A stretch of DNA of 64,000 nucleotides from Bacteroides sp. (GTDB lineage Bacteria; Bacillota; Clostridia; Lachnospirales; Lachnospiraceae), in contig JAMPBO010000001.1 of the NCBI GenBank assembly GCA_023666705.1, positions 124,001 through 188,000 of the forward strand, in the 5' to 3' direction. Position 1 is the first letter of the stretch. The number at the start of each line of letters is the position of its first letter. The notes under the pieces were generated by a model. That model had not been told where the DNA came from and made no database searches. It was given only the letters and a program-made list of their open reading frames with translations. The position numbers and the translations under genes are program-made. Shown here piece by piece: positions 62,102 through 64,000 of the stretch.

Positions 62102-63517
62102 TTATGGATTTCCAAAACCTTTGATGTACACAAATCCCTCGTCATTTACCCGTTCCATATTGTAATTGTCATTGATTATGGCTTCCACAAAATGCTGCCC
62201 GCTTGTGTCAACAACAACTACTTTCATACCAAGTGCAGCCTCGACGTCCGCTACCGTAATATCATCCAAAAATACTTCCTCTCCGCTTCTAAGCATATTG
62301 GACGGTATATTTAAAGTGTCTCCAAGTTCATGTCCCAAGGCTCTTTGCTCCTTCAACTGTTTTATTAAATCCGACCCGGTGATAAGCCCTGAGACGGTAA
62401 TTGTTTCGCCGAAAAAGTCATTTCTGATTGCAAACACATTTATTTTAAGACCATCAAACAGCTCCATCAGCTTATCTGCGAAACTCCTTATGGTATCATA
62501 TGTAAGTTTTCCCGTCGCTATGGTGAGAATCCGTTTCAGAGTTCCTGACAATTTAGTATATTCTGCCGAAGCCTTAAGGTCAGCAATTGCCTCCCAAAAT
62601 TCCTCTATAAAAAGCCGCATCATTCCCACGCCGTTTTCAAGCTGAATATATCCGTCGTACCGCTCCTCCTCCGGAAAATCCCTTCCCGCCATAATGTACC
62701 ATTCATCACTTGCATGAATAAAGTGGAGCCCGTATTCCCCATAAAATTTTGTCTGGTACTGCTCAACCATATCGATAACCTGTGCCGCCTCATCCCCATT
62801 AAAAAGTGCAATGGGATAAAGACCTTCCCTGTATTTCGTAATTCCTGCCGGCACAACGGAAACACTTTTCATAAAAGGAAGATAGCTTGCCAGATCGTTT
62901 ATGGTGCGTGCAAGCTCCGCACCGTCATTGACTCCCTTGCAGCACACAATCTGACTGTTCATTTCAACATGCCCATCATAAAGCCTGTCTATGTATTTAA
63001 GTTTTTCTCCTGCAAATCGGTTATGAAGCATCTCACACCGAAGTTTGGGATTTGTTGTGTGGACAGAAATATTAATCGGTGCAAGCTGCATTTTTATGAT
63101 TCGTTCTATATCCCTGTCATTCATATTGGTCAGGGTAATATAATTTCCCTGAAGAAAGGAAAGTCTTGAGTCATCATCCTTAAAGTAAAGTGTTTTGCGC
63201 ATGTCAGGCGGCATCTGGTCGATAAAGCAGAAAATACATTTGTTGCAGCATGACCTATATTCGCTCATCATGTCAGTTTCAAATTCTACGCCCAAGTCCT
63301 CATCATAGTCCTTGTCTATTTCTAAAAGCCACTCCTCGCCGTCAGGCTTTCTGATTAGCACTTCAATATATTCATCCTTCATCAGATACCTGTAATCAAA
63401 TACGTCCTCAATTTCCTGACCGTTAATTGCAAGAAGTACATCCCCTGCACCAACGGAAAGCTCCTCCGCAATTGACTCAGGACATACTTCTTTAATTATA
63501 TGCTCATATTTTTTCAA
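62102..63517 (-). CDS. PDZ/radical-SAM/DUF512 protein
   Basis: 471 residues. An N-terminal PDZ-like domain (about 1-65, IIKEVCPESIAEELSVGAGDVLLAINGQ) is followed by the C-x3-C-x2-C radical SAM motif (CCNKCIFCFIDQMP) and the family block LSFLQGNYITLTN, then a C-terminal DUF512 domain. The family is widespread in Clostridia and its reaction is unknown. I take the TTG at 63517, which gives the expected KKYEHIIKEV start and has GGGGA upstream; the GTG at 63538 is an alternative. The ABC permease gene ends 32 bases upstream. The 112 bases after this gene hold no feature I can name. Confidence 0.9.
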   Translation of the reverse strand: MKKYEHIIKEVCPESIAEELSVGAGDVLLAINGQEIEDVFDYRYLMKDEYIEVLIRKPDGEEWLLEIDKDYDEDLGVEFETDMMSEYRSCCNKCIFCFIDQMPPDMRKTLYFKDDDSRLSFLQGNYITLTNMNDRDIERIIKMQLAPINISVHTTNPKLRCEMLHNRFAGEKLKYIDRLYDGHVEMNSQIVCCKGVNDGAELARTINDLASYLPFMKSVSVVPAGITKYREGLYPIALFNGDEAAQVIDMVEQYQTKFYGEYGLHFIHASDEWYIMAGRDFPEEERYDGYIQLENGVGMMRLFIEEFWEAIADLKASAEYTKLSGTLKRILTIATGKLTYDTIRSFADKLMELFDGLKINVFAIRNDFFGETITVSGLITGSDLIKQLKEQRALGHELGDTLNIPSNMLRSGEEVFLDDITVADVEAALGMKVVVVDTSGQHFVEAIINDNYNMERVNDEGFVYIKGFGNP

Positions 63518-63549
63518 TGCCTGTTCCCCACTTGGCACGATTTATTTTG

Positions 63550-64000
63550 CTAAATCGGCTTTTTTCTTATAATAATGCACGAACCTGCTATAAATGCCAC
63601 TGACAAAAGGCAGGTTACTGCTACATTCATAGTATAATCCACAGGCATGGTTTTGCCAACCATAAGTTCATTTGTTTCCATAAGCTTTGTTGGCAGATAC
63701 TTTTTTACATCGGGTACGATTGAAAAGATATACATAACAAAGAAAATGCATGCCGTTGCCACAATCACAGCCGTATTTGAATTAAAAAAAGTGGACAAAA
63801 ACAGCATCAGACAAAGAAAAAAGACACCAAGAAGATAACAGGCAAACACACTAAATATTATATTTTTTGCAGCTTCATTTTGCCAATAATATTGATTGTA
63901 CGCATAGGTTATGCCAAATGTAACCGCATACCCAAGCGTCCACGTAAGAAAAAGCGTTGTAAGCTTCGCAAGATATACCGCAACAGGGCTTATCCCCTTG
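63550..64000 (-). CDS. ABC-2 type permease, C-terminal part (cut by window edge)
   Basis: The frame is open through the window end, so only the last 150 codons are seen. It starts in ...KGISPVAVYLAKLTTLFLTW, a typical loop and helix of ABC-2 membrane subunits, and carries three to four hydrophobic helices, ending IAGSCIIIRKKPI. A GTG at 63849 that would give a 99-residue protein is internal and rejected. The matching ATPase gene would lie outside. The transported compound is unknown. Confidence 0.8.
   Translation of the reverse strand, partial: KGISPVAVYLAKLTTLFLTWTLGYAVTFGITYAYNQYYWQNEAAKNIIFSVFACYLLGVFFLCLMLFLSTFFNSNTAVIVATACIFFVMYIFSIVPDVKKYLPTKLMETNELMVGKTMPVDYTMNVAVTCLLSVAFIAGSCIIIRKKPI

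Noticed and set aside
63550-63849. Small 99-residue membrane protein
   Set aside because: The frame continues without a stop to the window edge and reads as an ABC-2 permease, so this is only its C-terminal piece.

Overview
This 64 kb window looks like chromosome from a gut or rumen Lachnospiraceae (Clostridia, Bacillota). Support comes from strong AGGAGG ribosome sites, a ribosomal protein L32 beginning MSICPKNKSSKARRDKRRA, an L27 with the cleavable Firmicutes N-terminus and its Prp protease, a TPP riboswitch, low-to-moderate GC, and large secreted beta-glucanases with Ig-like modules. The genus cannot be fixed by reading alone. Every gene I accept is on the minus strand, so transcription runs from high to low coordinates. 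No tRNA, rRNA, CRISPR array, insertion sequence or prophage was found.

In transcription order, 64000-56262 holds the end of an ABC-2 type permease, a PDZ/radical-SAM/DUF512 protein, and a secreted pair: a papain-type protease and a 1,208-residue modular GH5 glucanase. 56201-52323 is a thiamine module: promoter, TPP riboswitch, intrinsic terminator, a thiamine-binding protein, a ThiXYZ-type pyrimidine ABC transporter and a metallophosphoesterase. 52292-46308 carries an L,D-transpeptidase, a short cobalamin methionine synthase (metH), ilvN and ilvC, closed by a terminator. 46200-43247 has a second L,D-transpeptidase with an elaborate leader and a chemoreceptor. 43236-35541 is an orphan zf-HC2 anti-sigma-like gene, polA, coaE, an FtsA-like ASKHA protein with a long C-terminal extension, and a diguanylate cyclase. 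pta-ackA (35492-33206) makes acetate and ATP.

33155-15944 starts with rpmF and continues as plsX-rnc-smc-ftsY-ilvA, then a DUF4445 ASKHA protein, a serine hydrolase, an MBL hydrolase, an ACT protein, a UPF0210 protein, two paired radical-SAM-family genes and rng. 15947-6165 is the rplU-prp-rpmA-obgE-yhbY-nadD-yqeK-rsfS translation and ribosome-assembly cluster. It continues with very short gaps into an HD-GYP protein, a small unknown, an MIF-like tautomerase, a membrane-anchored GH5, gpmI and mscL. The last stretch holds a beta-propeller/HD-GYP sensor, eno, secG and the start of rnr.

Three genes for making or breaking c-di-GMP (two HD-GYP, one GGDEF) lie among housekeeping genes, along with three glycan or protein depolymerases and two cell-wall cross-linking enzymes. 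The least explained items are the beta-propeller/HD-GYP sensor, the FtsA-like protein with three apparent beta-grasp repeats, an MIF homologue whose C-terminus strongly resembles animal MIF, terminators lying inside housekeeping operons, and the leader of the 45-46 kb L,D-transpeptidase.
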